From: Dongia_A sp035695765
GTDB lineage: Bacteria; Pseudomonadota; Alphaproteobacteria; Dongiales; Dongiaceae
Length of the DNA: 64,000 nt
Reading direction: 5' to 3'
NCBI GenBank assembly: GCA_035695765.1
Contig: DASRRI010000030.1
Span: 1-64,000 of the forward strand
Each line of letters opens with the position of its first letter. Position 1 is the stretch's first letter. Below, one piece after another: positions 51,878 through 61,235 of this stretch. The translations under genes were made by a program, and so were the position numbers. The notes beneath the pieces were generated by a model. That model made no database searches. It was not told the origin of the DNA and saw nothing but the letters and a program-made list of their open reading frames with translations.

Positions 51878-54800
51878 GCGACACGATCTCGCTCGACCGG
51901 ATGTGCGAAGAGCTCGGCATTCTGCCCCGCTACCGCGACCATGCCGGGGCGATCCGGGAGGTGCCACAGCAAACCCTGCGGGCGCTCATCGATTGCCTGA
52001 AGACCATTCGGGCAGACAGCCTCATTCCGCCAGTGGTGGTGCATCGGCAGGGTAGCGGGCGCGCCGCTATCCCGGTCCGCAACAATGGGCGGGCGTTGCG
52101 CTGGGTGCTGGAGCGGGATGGGGATCAATCGATCCGCGGTGAGATCGACCGCTCGTCCGAGCGCATCCTGATCGATGAGCCAATCGCAACAGGCTACCAT
52201 CGGCTGACGCTCTATGACGGCGGGGCCGAGGTCGCCGCCTGCACGCTGATCGCGGCGCCGGCGCAGGCGTTCGTGCCACCCGTGCTGCGAGACGGTGCCC
52301 GGCTGTGGGGCCTTGCGACACAGCTGTTCGCTTTACGCTCACCGCGCAATTGGGGCATGGGCGATTTTACCGACCTTGCCGATCTCATCCGGCATGCCGC
52401 GCCGCAGGGCGTGGCGGCGATCGGCCTCACGCCACTGCATGCCCTTTTCCCGGACCAGCCGGATCGATGCAGTCCCTATTCCCCCAATAGCCGCTGCTTC
52501 CTCAATGTTCTCCATATCGATGCCGAAGCGATGCCGGAATTCGCGGCCTGCGAAGGCGCCCGTTCGCTGTGCGCCGACCCGGCCTTCAAGTCCGAGCTGG
52601 ATCAGCTGCGTTCCGCCACTCTGGCGGAATATGCCGGCGTTGCTGCCTGCAAGATGCGCATGTTCGCGCTGCTGTTCGCGCATTTTCGCGAACGGCATCT
52701 TGCGCAGGACGATGCCTACGCTGCCGACTTCCGCCGTTTTCAGCAATGTGGCGGAGAGCGTCTGCGCAAGTTCGCGACGTTCGAGGTACTGCGCACGCAT
52801 TTCGCCAGGACGAAGGAGGCCGGTGCCTCATGGCACACCTGGCCACCGGCGTTCCGCGATCCCAATAGTGCCGCCGTTGGCGATTTCGCGGCGCGCAACG
52901 CGGACGAGGTGACCTTCCACGAATATCTCCAGTGGCATGCGCATCGCCAACTCGCGGGCTGCCAGGCGCAGGCGCGCAAGGCCGACATGCCGATCGGGAT
53001 CTATCTCGACATCGCGGTCGGCGCCGACCGCGATTCCGCCGAGGCCTGGTGGTCGCAGGATTATCTGGTCGGCGGCTGGAGCATCGGGGCGCCGCCGGAC
53101 AACTGGAATCTCAAGGGCCAGAGCTGGGGCGCACCGCCGCCCAATGCATCGCGCATGCGCGAAACGGCCTATGCGTCGATCCGCGAATGCCTGCAGGCGA
53201 ACATGCGGGCGGCGGGCGCGGTCCGGATCGACCACATCCTCGGCTTCATGCGCCTGTTCTGGGTGCCCGAGGCAGCTGGCGCCGCCGATGGGGCCTATGT
53301 CCGTTATCCGCTGGACGATCTGCTGGCGATCGTGAACCTCGAGAGCGAGGCGCATCGGTGCCTGGTGATCGGCGAAGACCTTGGCACTGTGCCCGACGGT
53401 TTGCGCGAAGCGCTGCTCAGCGCCGGCATCCTCTCCTACCGCCTGCTCTATTTCGAGCATGAAACGGACGGCAGCTTCCGCAAGCCGAAAGATTGGCCTC
53501 GACAGGCGCTCGCGGCGGCCTCAACCCACGACCTTTCCACCCTGCCCGCTTATTGGCGTGGCACCGACCTCGATCTGCGATCACGGCTCGATCTCTATCC
53601 CTCGGAAGAGGTCGCCGAGGCCGAGCGCAACCGCCGGGCCGCGGACAAGGAGAATCTGGTCGCCGCCTTGGCTGACGAGAATCTGCCGGCGGAGCTCGAT
53701 GGCGACGCACCGGTCGATTCCGTGTACCGCTTCCTGGCGCGTACATCTTCTTGCCTGTTGATGGTGCAACCAGAGGACCTGCTAGGCATCACCGAGCCAC
53801 AGAATGTGCCCGGCACCACGGTCGAATATCCCAACTGGCGGCGCAAGCTTCCGCTCAGTGCTGCGGAATTTTTCGCCAATGAAACAGTCGCGCGGGTAGT
53901 AGACGCAATCAACGCCGAGGGCCGCCGGTCGCCGCACGCGGCGGCAAGCACGGGCACTATCCCGGACGTCCCGACTGCGACCTATCGCCTGCAGTTCAAT
54001 AAGAACTTCACCTTTGCCAATGCGACCCGGCTTATCCCCTATCTCAAGGAGTTGGGGATCAGCCACGTCTATGCCTCCTCCTACTTGAAGGCCCGGCCGG
54101 GGAGCGCGCATGGCTATGACATCACCGACCACAATGCGTTGAATCCCGAGATCGGCACCTGGGCGGAATTCGAATGCTTCTGCGACGCGCTGCGCGAAGT
54201 GGGCATGGGCCAGATCCTCGATTTCATCCCGAACCACATGGGCATCGGCTATGCCGACAATGAATTCTGGCTCGATGTCCTCGAATGGGGGCCGGTTTCG
54301 CCCTTCGCCGGATTCTTCGATATCAACTGGCAGCCGCGCCAGGCCAATCTCCAGGGCAAGGTGCTGGTCCCCATGCTTGGCGACCAGTATGGCCACGTGC
54401 TGGAGCGCGGCGAGCTCAAGCTGCGCTTCGAGCCAGAAAGCGGCAGCTTCAGCGTCTGGTATTTCCAGCATCGCTTCCCGATCCATCCGCGCTGCTATCA
54501 CCTCATTCTCGGCGAGGTCGACGGTGATCTGAGGCGCCTCGCATTGACCGTCCCGGAGGTGAACGAGGCGGCGATGCGCAGCGTGGGCGAGAAGCTGAAA
54601 CAGGATCTCGCCAGCTATGTGCGGGCCCATCAGCGTCACCTCGATCAGCTGAATGAAGCCACGGCACGGTTCAACGGCGAGCCTGGGAATCCAGCCAGCT
54701 TCCAGCACCTGCATGACCTGCTGGAGCAGCAGGCCTATCGCCTCGCCTTCTGGCGTGTGGCGGCGGACGAGATCAATTATCGCCGCTTTTTCGACATCAA

Positions 54801-56718
54801 TGCGCTGGCAGGTATCCGGATGGAGAATCCGGAGGTGTTCGCGCGGACCCACCGGCTCATCGGCCGGCTCATCACCGAGGGCAAGCTGCATGGCCTGCGT
54901 CTGGACCATGTCGACGGATTGCTGGATCCGGCCGGATACCTGTCGCAATTGCGCGATTTCGCCGCGGAACGGACCAGCCATTTCACTATCCTGGCGGAGA
55001 AGATCCTGGCGCGCCACGAGCGGCTGCGCTCGGATTGGCCGATCGCCGGAACCACCGGCTACGATTTCATCAACCTGCTGAACGGGCTGTTCGTCGATCC
55101 CGCCGGTGAACAGGCGCTCGATCGCACCTATCGCCGGTTCCTCGACCGGTCCGCGGATTTCGACGAGATTCTTTATGCCTGCAAGCTGCACGTCATCGAC
55201 ACCATGCTGGCGAGCGAACTCAATCGGTTGGCCGCCGGGCTGGACGCGGTCTCGGAGCGCCACTGGAGCACGCGCGATTATACTGAGGAGCGGCTGCGCG
55301 CCGCGCTGCGCGAAGTTGTCGCCGGCTTTCCGGTCTATCGCACCTATGTCTCCGACCGCGGCATCATGGCCGACGACCGGCGCGATATCGACTGGGCAAT
55401 CGGCCAAGCGCGCAAGAACTATGCCGGCCCCGATCCTGAGATCCTGGATTTCATCCGCGCGGCGCTGACGACCGATCTTGCAGACTGGAGCCCCGCTTTC
55501 GATCGCGAGGAGATCCTGCGCTTCGCCATGCGGTTCCAGCAATATACCGGGCCGGTCATGGCGAAGGCGTTGGAAGACACCTGCTTCTACCGCTACAACC
55601 GGCTGCTATCCTTGAACGAGGTGGGCGGAGATCCCCGGCAATTCGGGGTTACCGTCTCCGCCTTCCATCATCTGATGCAGGAGCGGGCGAAAATCTGCCC
55701 CAGTGCGCTCTCGCCAGCCGCGACCCACGATACCAAGCGTGGTGCCGATCTGCGCGCGCGGCTCAACGTTCTGTCGGAACTTGCGCCGGACTGGAACCAG
55801 CGCGTGCGCCGCTGGGCCAGCCTCAACCGCTACAAGCGCCGCCGGGTCGCCGGCGCCCCGGCGCCTTCACCCAATGATGAATATGCGATCTACCAGACCT
55901 TGCTCGGCGCATGGCCTGCGGAGCTCACCGGCACCGTGCCGGATGAAGCGGCAATCGCGAGCTTCCGGCAGCGCCTGCAGGACACGGTCTTGAAATCCAT
56001 CCGCGAGGCCAAGCGACGCACGAGCTGGAGCAATCCCAATGAGGAGTACGAGTCAGCCTGCCTGCGCTTCGTCGAGCGCCTGCTGGACATCGATCGGCCC
56101 AATCCGTTCCTGGACGATTTCATCGGCTTCCAGCATCGCATCGCGCGCATCGGAATCCTCAACAGTCTCAGCCAGACTGTCCTCGCCCTGACCGCGCCCG
56201 GCGTTCCGGACGTCTATCAGGGATGCGAGCTCTGGGATCTCAGCATGGTCGATCCCGACAATCGCCGTCCGGTGGATTTCGAGTTGCGGGAGCACGTGCT
56301 GCGCGAGATTTCCCGAGCCGATCAGAGCGATTGGCTGGAGACCTGGCAGGATGGCCGCATCAAGCTTGCCGTCATCTCCAGGTTGCTTTGCTGCCGACGG
56401 CAGCATCCCGATTTGTTCCGCCAAGGCAGTTACGAGCCGATCATCATCGAAGGGCCGCTCTCGCAGCATTTCGTGGGATTCGTGCGGCGCGATGGGGCCG
56501 CGAGCTGCGTTGTGATTGCCGGCCGCCTGTTCGCGCGGCTGATCGGAGAGGCGACCTATTCCGGTGCGCTTTGGAAGGATGCACGGCTGGATTTGCGCGA
56601 GGCGCCGGAGCGCCTGACGAATGTGCTGACCGGTGAAACAGTATCCAGCGCCAGCGGCCTCGGTCTTGGTGAGGTTCTCGCTGATCTGCCGGCCGCCGTT
56701 CTGCTGGGCCCAGCCTAG
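51874..56718 (+). CDS. MalQ 4-alpha-glucanotransferase fused to TreY malto-oligosyltrehalose synthase
   Basis: 1614 residues. About 1 to 690 is MalQ (GH77): RNWGMGDFTDLADL, PYSPNSRCFLNVLHID, RIDHILGFMRLFWVPEAA with nucleophile Asp453, VIGEDLGTVP, and ASTHDLSTLPAYW. About 698 to 1614 is TreY (GH13_26): ATYRLQFNKNFTFANA, SHVYASSYLKARPGSAHGYDITDHNALNPEIG, GLRLDHVDGLLDP with Asp1011, ILAEKILARHERL, and ATHDTKRGADLRARL. All expected catalytic residues are present in both halves. Start is the GTG at 51874, overlapping treZ as GTGA with GGAAG upstream. An ATG at 51844 is possible. The end overlaps the convergent glgP end. Confidence 0.93.
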   Translation: MSDTISLDRMCEELGILPRYRDHAGAIREVPQQTLRALIDCLKTIRADSLIPPVVVHRQGSGRAAIPVRNNGRALRWVLERDGDQSIRGEIDRSSERILIDEPIATGYHRLTLYDGGAEVAACTLIAAPAQAFVPPVLRDGARLWGLATQLFALRSPRNWGMGDFTDLADLIRHAAPQGVAAIGLTPLHALFPDQPDRCSPYSPNSRCFLNVLHIDAEAMPEFAACEGARSLCADPAFKSELDQLRSATLAEYAGVAACKMRMFALLFAHFRERHLAQDDAYAADFRRFQQCGGERLRKFATFEVLRTHFARTKEAGASWHTWPPAFRDPNSAAVGDFAARNADEVTFHEYLQWHAHRQLAGCQAQARKADMPIGIYLDIAVGADRDSAEAWWSQDYLVGGWSIGAPPDNWNLKGQSWGAPPPNASRMRETAYASIRECLQANMRAAGAVRIDHILGFMRLFWVPEAAGAADGAYVRYPLDDLLAIVNLESEAHRCLVIGEDLGTVPDGLREALLSAGILSYRLLYFEHETDGSFRKPKDWPRQALAAASTHDLSTLPAYWRGTDLDLRSRLDLYPSEEVAEAERNRRAADKENLVAALADENLPAELDGDAPVDSVYRFLARTSSCLLMVQPEDLLGITEPQNVPGTTVEYPNWRRKLPLSAAEFFANETVARVVDAINAEGRRSPHAAASTGTIPDVPTATYRLQFNKNFTFANATRLIPYLKELGISHVYASSYLKARPGSAHGYDITDHNALNPEIGTWAEFECFCDALREVGMGQILDFIPNHMGIGYADNEFWLDVLEWGPVSPFAGFFDINWQPRQANLQGKVLVPMLGDQYGHVLERGELKLRFEPESGSFSVWYFQHRFPIHPRCYHLILGEVDGDLRRLALTVPEVNEAAMRSVGEKLKQDLASYVRAHQRHLDQLNEATARFNGEPGNPASFQHLHDLLEQQAYRLAFWRVAADEINYRRFFDINALAGIRMENPEVFARTHRLIGRLITEGKLHGLRLDHVDGLLDPAGYLSQLRDFAAERTSHFTILAEKILARHERLRSDWPIAGTTGYDFINLLNGLFVDPAGEQALDRTYRRFLDRSADFDEILYACKLHVIDTMLASELNRLAAGLDAVSERHWSTRDYTEERLRAALREVVAGFPVYRTYVSDRGIMADDRRDIDWAIGQARKNYAGPDPEILDFIRAALTTDLADWSPAFDREEILRFAMRFQQYTGPVMAKALEDTCFYRYNRLLSLNEVGGDPRQFGVTVSAFHHLMQERAKICPSALSPAATHDTKRGADLRARLNVLSELAPDWNQRVRRWASLNRYKRRRVAGAPAPSPNDEYAIYQTLLGAWPAELTGTVPDEAAIASFRQRLQDTVLKSIREAKRRTSWSNPNEEYESACLRFVERLLDIDRPNPFLDDFIGFQHRIARIGILNSLSQTVLALTAPGVPDVYQGCELWDLSMVDPDNRRPVDFELREHVLREISRADQSDWLETWQDGRIKLAVISRLLCCRRQHPDLFRQGSYEPIIIEGPLSQHFVGFVRRDGAASCVVIAGRLFARLIGEATYSGALWKDARLDLREAPERLTNVLTGETVSSASGLGLGEVLADLPAAVLLGPA

Positions 56719-59195
56719 GCGACCGTCTTGGCGCCCCAGATTTCGCGTGCGTAATCGAGGACCGCGCGATCGCTGGAGAAGATGCCCATGCGCGCAACAT
56801 TGAGGATCGCGCGCCGCGTCCATTCCTCCTGGGTGGGATAGAGGGCATCCACCACGCTCTGCGAATCCAGGTACGAGCGGAGATCAGCCAGCACGCAATA
56901 TTGCTCGCCGGGCTTGGTCAGGCCTTGCACGATCGGGTGGAACAGGTCGCGCCGATCCGGCGAGAAGAAGCCATGTGCCAGCTGGCTCAGAATCTCCTGC
57001 AGCTCGGCATCCTGATTGACATAGTCCATCGGGTCGTAGCCGCTCTGCTTGAGCTTTCCGGCCTCCGCTGTCGTCAAGCCGAAGGCGAAGAAGTTGTCCG
57101 CGCCGACCGCCTCCCTGATCTCGATGTTGGCACCATCCAGCGTGCCGATGGTGAGCGCGCCGTTCAGTGCCATCTTCATGTTGCCGGTACCGGATGCTTC
57201 GGTGCCGGCGGTCGAGATCTGCTCCGACAGATCGGCGGCCGGGATGATGCGCTCCGCCAAGCTGACGCCGTAATTCGGCAGGAACAGCACCTTCAGCCGA
57301 TTACCGACCAGCGGGTCATTATTCACCATTCGCGCCACGTCATTGATGGCCTTGATGATGAGCTTCGCCATCGCATAGCCCGGCGCCGCCTTGCCGGCGA
57401 AGATGATGGTGCGCGGCTGATGGTGCGCCCCGGGGTCGCGCCGGATACGGTTATAGAGCGCGACCGCGTGCAGCAGCTTCAGCACCTGGCGCTTATATTC
57501 ATGGATGCGCTTGATCTGCACGTCGAACAGTGAGGTCGGATCGACGCCGACGCCCGTGGTCTCGAGGATATGGTCGGCGAGGCGCGCCTTGTTGACTTCC
57601 TTGGCGGCCCGGAAGCGGGCCCGGAAATCGGCATCCTCGGCCAGCGGTGCCAACTGCTCCAGCTGCTTCAGATCGCGCATCCAGCCATCACCGATGCGCG
57701 ATGAGATCAGCCAGCTCAGGCTCGGATTGACCTGCGCCAACCAACGGCGGGGCGCGATGCCGTTGGTGATGTTGACGATGCATCCGGGCAGGAGCCGGTC
57801 GAAATCGGCGAACACCGTCTGGCGCATAAGGTCGGTATGGATCTTGGAAACGCCGTTGACCGCGTGGCTACCGACGAAGGCCAAATGAGCCATGCGAACT
57901 CGCCGCTCGCCCTGTTCGTCGATGAAGGAGATGCGCCGCAGCAGATCGACATCGCCCGGATGCTTCTCTGCCACCTCGGCAAGGAACAGCTCGTTGATGC
58001 GAAAGATGATCTGCAGGTGGCGCGGCAGCAGGCGCTCGAAGAAGTGCAGCGGCCAGGTCTCCAGCGCCTCCGGCATCAGGGTATGATTAGTGTAGGAGAT
58101 GGTGCGCCGCGTGAGATCCCAGGCCCGGGTCCAGCTCAGCCCGTTCTCATCCATCAGCAGCCGCATCAATTCGGCAACCGAAATCGCAGGATGCGTGTCA
58201 TTGATCTGGATCGCGACAAAGCTGGGTAGATCCTCGATCGGCCGCTTCTGCCGCTTCATGCGCGCGAGGATGTCCTGGAGCGAGGCACTGACGAAGAAAT
58301 ATTGCTGCTTGAACCGCAGCTCGCGCCCTGCCGGCGTGCCGTCATGGGGATAGAGCACACGGGTGAGGCTCTCCCAGTGCGATTTTTCGCCGACCGCGCC
58401 CAGATGGTCGCCTTCATTGAAACGCCGCAGATCCAGCTCTTGCGGCGCGCGCGCCGACCAAAGGCGCAGCGTGTTGACGGTGTCGGAGCGATAGCCCGGC
58501 ACCGGCACGTCGAACGCCGTCGCCAGCACATCGGTCGTGTCGAGCCACTCGTTCTGCTCGATACGCCCATTGAACCTGACGGCATAAGTCAAATCGGGGC
58601 GCGGGAATTCCCACGGGCCGCCGAAGCGCAGCCAATGCTCCGGCTCCTCGTTCTGCCAGCCTTCTTCAATGCGCTGGGCGAACATGCCGAATTCATAGCG
58701 GATGCCGTAGCCGTAGGCAGGCACGCCCACCGCGGCAGTGCTGTCGAGCAGGCAGGCCGCGAGGCGCCCGAGGCCACCATTGCCGAGACCCGCATCCGGC
58801 TCCCGCTCGGCGACCGCTTCGATGCTGCAGCCGACCTCAGCCAGGGATTCGCTGCAGATCTCGTGGATGCCGAGGCTGCGCAACGTATCCATCAACAGCC
58901 GGCCGATCAGGAATTCCATGGAGAAGTAGCAGGCTTCCTTGGCCCCCTGCTTCTCTTTGTTGCGCCGTGCATTCGCCCAGCGCTCCAGTACCAGCGTGCG
59001 CGCAAAGGCCGCAGTGGCATAGAGCCAATGCTGCGGCTCCGCCGCATCCGGCTCGATCCCGGTCGCTTGCAACAGATGCTGCTCAAGCGACCGGCGAACG
59101 GTCGGCTTGTCCAGGTTGGCTGCCGAATCGGTGAACATACCCACACGGGTTACCACCGGAGTGATTTCTGTCAAACGCTGATTGTGAGCCGGCAT
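56715..59195 (-). CDS. glgP: glycogen phosphorylase
   Basis: 826 residues, glycosyltransferase family 35. EFLIGRLLMDTL, DAGLGNGGLGRLAACLLDS, YGIRYEFGMF, INDTHPAISVAELMR, KRIHEYKRQVLKLL and EASGTGNMKMALNGALTIGTLDGANIEI, which holds the pyridoxal-phosphate Lys. It cuts glucose 1-phosphate from glucan ends. It is convergent to malQ-treY. The two stop codons overlap (56715-56718), so there is no room for a normal terminator between them. Its own promoter would be in the AT-richer 59196-59480 spacer. Confidence 0.95.
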   Translation of the reverse strand: MPAHNQRLTEITPVVTRVGMFTDSAANLDKPTVRRSLEQHLLQATGIEPDAAEPQHWLYATAAFARTLVLERWANARRNKEKQGAKEACYFSMEFLIGRLLMDTLRSLGIHEICSESLAEVGCSIEAVAEREPDAGLGNGGLGRLAACLLDSTAAVGVPAYGYGIRYEFGMFAQRIEEGWQNEEPEHWLRFGGPWEFPRPDLTYAVRFNGRIEQNEWLDTTDVLATAFDVPVPGYRSDTVNTLRLWSARAPQELDLRRFNEGDHLGAVGEKSHWESLTRVLYPHDGTPAGRELRFKQQYFFVSASLQDILARMKRQKRPIEDLPSFVAIQINDTHPAISVAELMRLLMDENGLSWTRAWDLTRRTISYTNHTLMPEALETWPLHFFERLLPRHLQIIFRINELFLAEVAEKHPGDVDLLRRISFIDEQGERRVRMAHLAFVGSHAVNGVSKIHTDLMRQTVFADFDRLLPGCIVNITNGIAPRRWLAQVNPSLSWLISSRIGDGWMRDLKQLEQLAPLAEDADFRARFRAAKEVNKARLADHILETTGVGVDPTSLFDVQIKRIHEYKRQVLKLLHAVALYNRIRRDPGAHHQPRTIIFAGKAAPGYAMAKLIIKAINDVARMVNNDPLVGNRLKVLFLPNYGVSLAERIIPAADLSEQISTAGTEASGTGNMKMALNGALTIGTLDGANIEIREAVGADNFFAFGLTTAEAGKLKQSGYDPMDYVNQDAELQEILSQLAHGFFSPDRRDLFHPIVQGLTKPGEQYCVLADLRSYLDSQSVVDALYPTQEEWTRRAILNVARMGIFSSDRAVLDYAREIWGAKTVA

Positions 59196-59480
59196 GGCGC
59201 TCCAAATGCTTCAGACGAATCTATGTAGCGAGAATATCGCCCGGCGTCGGGCGACTCGTGGCGGAGCAATTCAGGATCGAAATCGTGATCGACTCGCGCC
59301 GTTCAAGACGGCAGCACACTGCAAATCCGTCGGCTCTTATTGTCACAGAATATGGTTAAAAATTGGTATCAAGCAATGGGTGCGGCGAGCGTTGACAGCA
59401 CTTTGGACGCCACCTTCGCACCACCCTATAACCAACTGATTCTACAATTTTTTCCGATACTGAATTGACGGCCTGAAAAC

Positions 59481-59936
59481 TCACAAACCGAACGGCAGTA
59501 CGAAATCATGCACCTCTTCATAGCTCAGCTGTAGATCCCGGTTGGCGTCGACCTTTTCGAACGATGCGATGTCCGTATTGGAGAATTCTCCGGGCACCAC
59601 GATGCCGTCGTCGCCCGCGAGCTTGGCAAAAGCCTCCGGCGATAGGTGCATTTCATCGGCGGTGAGGAAGAGGCTGTTGTTCTTGTCAATCGCGAGGAAC
59701 ACCGCGCCGCGTTCGCCCTCGAACTCGGGACGCGAAACAACGCCATCGCCATCCTGATCCATCGACTCGAAGTAACCCTGCAACCGCGTCTCGTCGATCG
59801 CATTCGCCGCCGGTGGCGGATTGGCCGGCGCCTTCTTGGTCTCCGCGCAGCTGGAGAGAGCGAGAGCAAGAATGAGGGGCACGATGGCACCGGATATCCG
59901 GCGAGCTATTGCAAGGATGTCTTCATCGCCGCGCAT
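59481..59936 (-). CDS. EF-hand domain lipoprotein
   Basis: 151 residues. Residues 10 to 30 are hydrophobic and end in a lipobox-like ALSSC, so the protein is probably a lipoprotein. Three EF-hand loops follow: DQDGDGVVSRPEF (complete), DKNNSLFLTADEM and DANRDLQLSYEEV, each with Asp/Asn at the calcium positions. A role in calcium binding at the envelope is likely, but no pathway is known. GGGGGA sits before the chosen ATG. The frame is open upstream into the divergent MFS gene, which overlaps, so the longer form is rejected. Confidence 0.7.
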   Translation of the reverse strand: MRGDEDILAIARRISGAIVPLILALALSSCAETKKAPANPPPAANAIDETRLQGYFESMDQDGDGVVSRPEFEGERGAVFLAIDKNNSLFLTADEMHLSPEAFAKLAGDDGIVVPGEFSNTDIASFEKVDANRDLQLSYEEVHDFVLPFGL

Positions 59937-60008
59937 TGACACTGGTCCCCCGCTTCTTGAGATTGGCCGCGTCATGCCAATGACGCCCACATTGTAGCAG
60001 GATCGGCG

Positions 60009-61157
60009 TTGCCCAGCCCCCAAGTTTTTCGCTCAGCCCATCGCTTCTGGTTTCCCACAGCGATGGCCTTCTTCGTCAATGGCGCCGGATTTGGCGGGTG
60101 GGCTGCCCAGGTTCCGCGCGCAACCGCCCGCCTCCAGGTGGACGAAGGGACGTTCGGCCTGATGTTGCTCGGCATGGGGATCGGCGCCGTCCTTGCCATG
60201 GCGTTCAGCGGGCGGCTGATCGCGAAATACGGCGCCGGCCCGCTCATGCGTTTGAGCTTTGTGATCTTTCTGGCGGCCTACATCGTGCTGTCGACCTCAT
60301 CGACCTGGACCGTCTTTGTGGCCGGCCTCCTGTTGTTCGGTGCCGCCGGCGGTTTGATGGACGTGGCGATGAACGCCTATGCCGCCGACGTGGAAATGCA
60401 CATGGATTGGCGGGTTATGGCCTCGTTCCACGGCATGTGGAGCGTCGGCGGATTGGCCGGCGCGGGCGCAGCGAGCGCCATGCTGGCGGACATCTCCGAT
60501 CTCACACAGGCGATCGTGATGGTCGCCGGTCTTTCCATTCTCTTCATCACATGCCAGCACAATCTGATCCCGCTCCGGCACAAGGCCGGCGGAAAATCCG
60601 GTGGACGGCTGGCGATCGGCCGCCTGACTCTCATTCTCGGTATTCTCGCTGCGCTCAGTTTTTCTGCGGAGGGAGCCGTTCGGGACTGGAGCTCGCTCTT
60701 CATGACCAGCGAAGTTGCGGCCAGCATCGACCGGGCCGGCTGGGCCTTCGCAGCCTTCTCGGCAACCATGGCCCTCTGCCGCTTGACCGGCGACTGGATG
60801 CGGTCGCGCTTTGGCGAACGCAGGGTCATCGTGATCAGCGGCGCCATCGCAATCGTCGGATTCCTCTTGGCAGTCGCCGGCGCTCACTATCTGCTTGCCG
60901 TCACTGGCTTTGCGCTGGTCGGCCTTGGCCTTTCCAACATCGTCCCGATCCTGATCAGCGCTGCTGGACGCACCGACGCGCCCGGTTCCAGCATCGCCTT
61001 TGTCGTATCGTTCGGCTATGCCGGATATCTCGTGAGCCCGCCCATTCTGGGCTTCATCGCATCTCAGGCGTCGCTTGCCACGATGTTCGTATTTGTAGCG
61101 GCCAGTTGCGTCGTGATTTCGGCGGGTTGGCTGCTGGTCGACAGGGCGAAGGCCTGA
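60009..61157 (+). CDS. MFS transporter, YbjJ-like
   Basis: 382 residues with about eleven to twelve membrane segments and the MFS loop motif FSGRLIAKYGAGPLMR between segments 2 and 3. FFVNGAGFGGWAAQVPRATARL and GLMDVAMNAYAADVE are typical of the YbjJ/FucP-like group. Substrate is unknown. The frame starts with TTG at 60009 preceded by AGGATCGG. An ATG at 60063 is an alternative that would shorten the first membrane segment. Divergent from the EF-hand gene. Confidence 0.85.
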   Translation: MPSPQVFRSAHRFWFPTAMAFFVNGAGFGGWAAQVPRATARLQVDEGTFGLMLLGMGIGAVLAMAFSGRLIAKYGAGPLMRLSFVIFLAAYIVLSTSSTWTVFVAGLLLFGAAGGLMDVAMNAYAADVEMHMDWRVMASFHGMWSVGGLAGAGAASAMLADISDLTQAIVMVAGLSILFITCQHNLIPLRHKAGGKSGGRLAIGRLTLILGILAALSFSAEGAVRDWSSLFMTSEVAASIDRAGWAFAAFSATMALCRLTGDWMRSRFGERRVIVISGAIAIVGFLLAVAGAHYLLAVTGFALVGLGLSNIVPILISAAGRTDAPGSSIAFVVSFGYAGYLVSPPILGFIASQASLATMFVFVAASCVVISAGWLLVDRAKA

Positions 61158-61235
61158 GCCATCACCGCTGAAAAGTGTTGCGCGGCCCCGGCCAATCGTC
61201 ACACTTGGGAGACTGCCTGAGCCTGAGGTTCCGGA

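Noticed and set aside
53782..55542. 586-codon minus-strand frame within malQ-treY
   Set aside because: Antisense shadow of the TreY half, low in complexity.
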